The notes under the pieces were generated by a model. That model saw only the letters and a list, made by a program, of their open reading frames with translations. It was not told the DNA's origin and did not search any database. This document shows, piece by piece, positions 34,054 through 34,772 of a DNA stretch of 34,772 nt; position 1 is the first letter of the stretch, and every line of letters begins with the position of its first letter. The translations under genes were made by a program, and so were the position numbers. Location: NCBI RefSeq assembly GCF_003201655.1, contig NZ_QJJU01000042.1, positions 1-34,772 on the forward strand, in the 5' to 3' direction. Source of the stretch: Mycolicibacterium moriokaense (GTDB lineage: Bacteria; Actinomycetota; Actinomycetes; Mycobacteriales; Mycobacteriaceae).

Positions 34054-34772
34054 CTAGTGGATGACCGCCCACAAGATTAGGACGAGGCTCAACACGACAA
34101 ACGCGAGAACGATGACCAGCTCGATTCGGACACGACCCCCGGACTCGTCGACGATGAGGGTACCCAAGCCGAATTTCTCAACGAGCGTAAGCCACTCTGC
34201 ATTCGTGACGGTATAAGCGGGCCGTCTCGCCTTCGCCCACTCCTCGACGCCGCCCCAGCCTTCGGAAATGCCAGGCACCTTGCCCCGCCACGAAAACCGC
34301 GATCGATAACTCGTCAAAACCGAATCAATCACCTCGCGGGGTTGAATGGTCAGTGGTTGCACACCAGGAATGCTCACAACCAGCACAGGCATCATGCAAC
34401 TATGGCCCCCACCGTCGGGCCCGCCTACTTCAACGTATGTGTAGTTTTCCGGTGTCGCCGTCACCTGCGCAAGCGAAGCCGAGGCAATGAGCGCATTCGT
34501 GTTCGGGTCGATCACCCGGATCGCATCCTTGCCCACATCGATGGCCAGGCTGGGGGTCGGGAGCGACGCTGCGCGCCAGGGTTTCCCGAGGGTCGCATAC
34601 AGCTGACAGTGGATCGGTTCCGCTGATGCAGCCGATTTCTCGTCGGCTGGTGGCGGCGGAAAACCGGCCTGCCGCGTCGGCGGAAGGCCGGGTTCTGCTA
34701 AGCGGCGGGTCAATTCAATCTCGACGCGGTCAAGAAACGCGTCGACCTCGTCTTCGTTGTAACCGCGCTTTC
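34054..34772 (-). CDS. DivIVA-domain membrane protein, 5' end outside the window
   Basis: The frame is open to the window edge. The first visible residues, KRGYNEDEVDAFLDRVEIEL, match the polar-growth protein Wag31/DivIVA, whose N-terminal domain binds curved membrane. After it comes a proline-rich linker (PGLPPTRQAGFPPPP), then an unfamiliar domain of about 150 residues (SLAIDVGKDAIRVIDPNTNA, then a GPDGGGHSCMMPVLVVSIPG segment). A C-terminal membrane helix, ELVIVLAFVVLSLVLILWAV, ends the protein. About 238 residues are visible. A TTG at 34713 is not the start, because the DivIVA motif lies upstream of it. The role may be septal or polar localisation; the middle domain is not recognised. Confidence 0.7.
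   Translation of the reverse strand, partial: KRGYNEDEVDAFLDRVEIELTRRLAEPGLPPTRQAGFPPPPADEKSAASAEPIHCQLYATLGKPWRAASLPTPSLAIDVGKDAIRVIDPNTNALIASASLAQVTATPENYTYVEVGGPDGGGHSCMMPVLVVSIPGVQPLTIQPREVIDSVLTSYRSRFSWRGKVPGISEGWGGVEEWAKARRPAYTVTNAEWLTLVEKFGLGTLIVDESGGRVRIELVIVLAFVVLSLVLILWAVIH
34164..34196. repeat. Direct repeat, copy inside the DivIVA-domain gene (33 bp)
   Basis: This copy encodes the EWLTLVEKFGL part of the gene just before the membrane anchor. Its partner lies at 33978-34010. Confidence 0.85.

Noticed and set aside
34054..34713. Start of the right-edge gene at TTG 34713
   Set aside because: The frame is open to the edge and the conserved DivIVA motif lies upstream of that codon, so the gene starts outside the window.
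1..34772. tRNA, rRNA or CRISPR loci
   Set aside because: I found no cloverleaf with a GGTTCGAATCC-like arm, no rRNA signature and no array of identical repeats.

Overview
The window looks like an accessory region of a mycobacterial chromosome, probably a nontuberculous species. The signs are high GC, many GTG/TTG starts, a CYP138-like cytochrome P450, mycobacterial-style class III cyclases fused to ATPase domains, a PASTA-domain secreted protein, and a gene at the right edge carrying the Wag31-type DivIVA signature GKRGYNEDEVDAFLD. The call comes from reading the sequence only; no database search was possible.

Layout. Positions 1-3376 are mobile-element debris: two IS256-type 5' ends facing apart (1-95 and 206-691), the second interrupted by an apparently complete IS21 element (692-2872) with matching ends and a 5-bp target duplication. 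Positions 3377-18160 hold a glycan-flavoured block: a Wzx-like flippase of unusually low GC, a GT-C-like multi-spanning protein, a secreted GH16 hydrolase, two GT4/GT-B-like glycosyltransferases, an EEP-family hydrolase, a lipoprotein alpha/beta hydrolase, a P450, a PhyH-like dioxygenase, a Gfo/Idh/MocA protein without the usual catalytic lysine, and an exported beta-helix (pectate-lyase-like) protein. After a gene-poor gap with hairpins and a P450 3' remnant come a small Cys/His-rich protein, a secreted GH27 alpha-galactosidase with an NPCBM domain, a frameshifted gene, and a DUF1800/DUF1501 pair (21606-24171).

Positions 24436-33881 turn to signalling: a PASTA protein, a 1054-residue zinc-ribbon/cyclase/ATPase protein, an IS256 stub fused to the 3' end of a decayed cyclase/ATPase paralogue, a six-blade kelch protein, and an 888-residue cyclase/NB-ARC protein. 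The right edge holds a 5'-truncated DivIVA-domain protein with a C-terminal membrane anchor. Past its stop codon is an in-frame alternative C-terminus, set off by a 33-bp direct repeat.

How the parts may work together (inference): glycosyltransferases, a flippase and a GT-C protein beside secreted GH16, GH27 and beta-helix enzymes suggest synthesis, export and trimming of a galactose- or glucan-containing surface or extracellular polysaccharide. The P450, dioxygenase and oxidoreductase are possible tailoring enzymes. The block is not one operon: strands alternate and several genes are broken, so it may be a mosaic assembled by transfer and IS activity.
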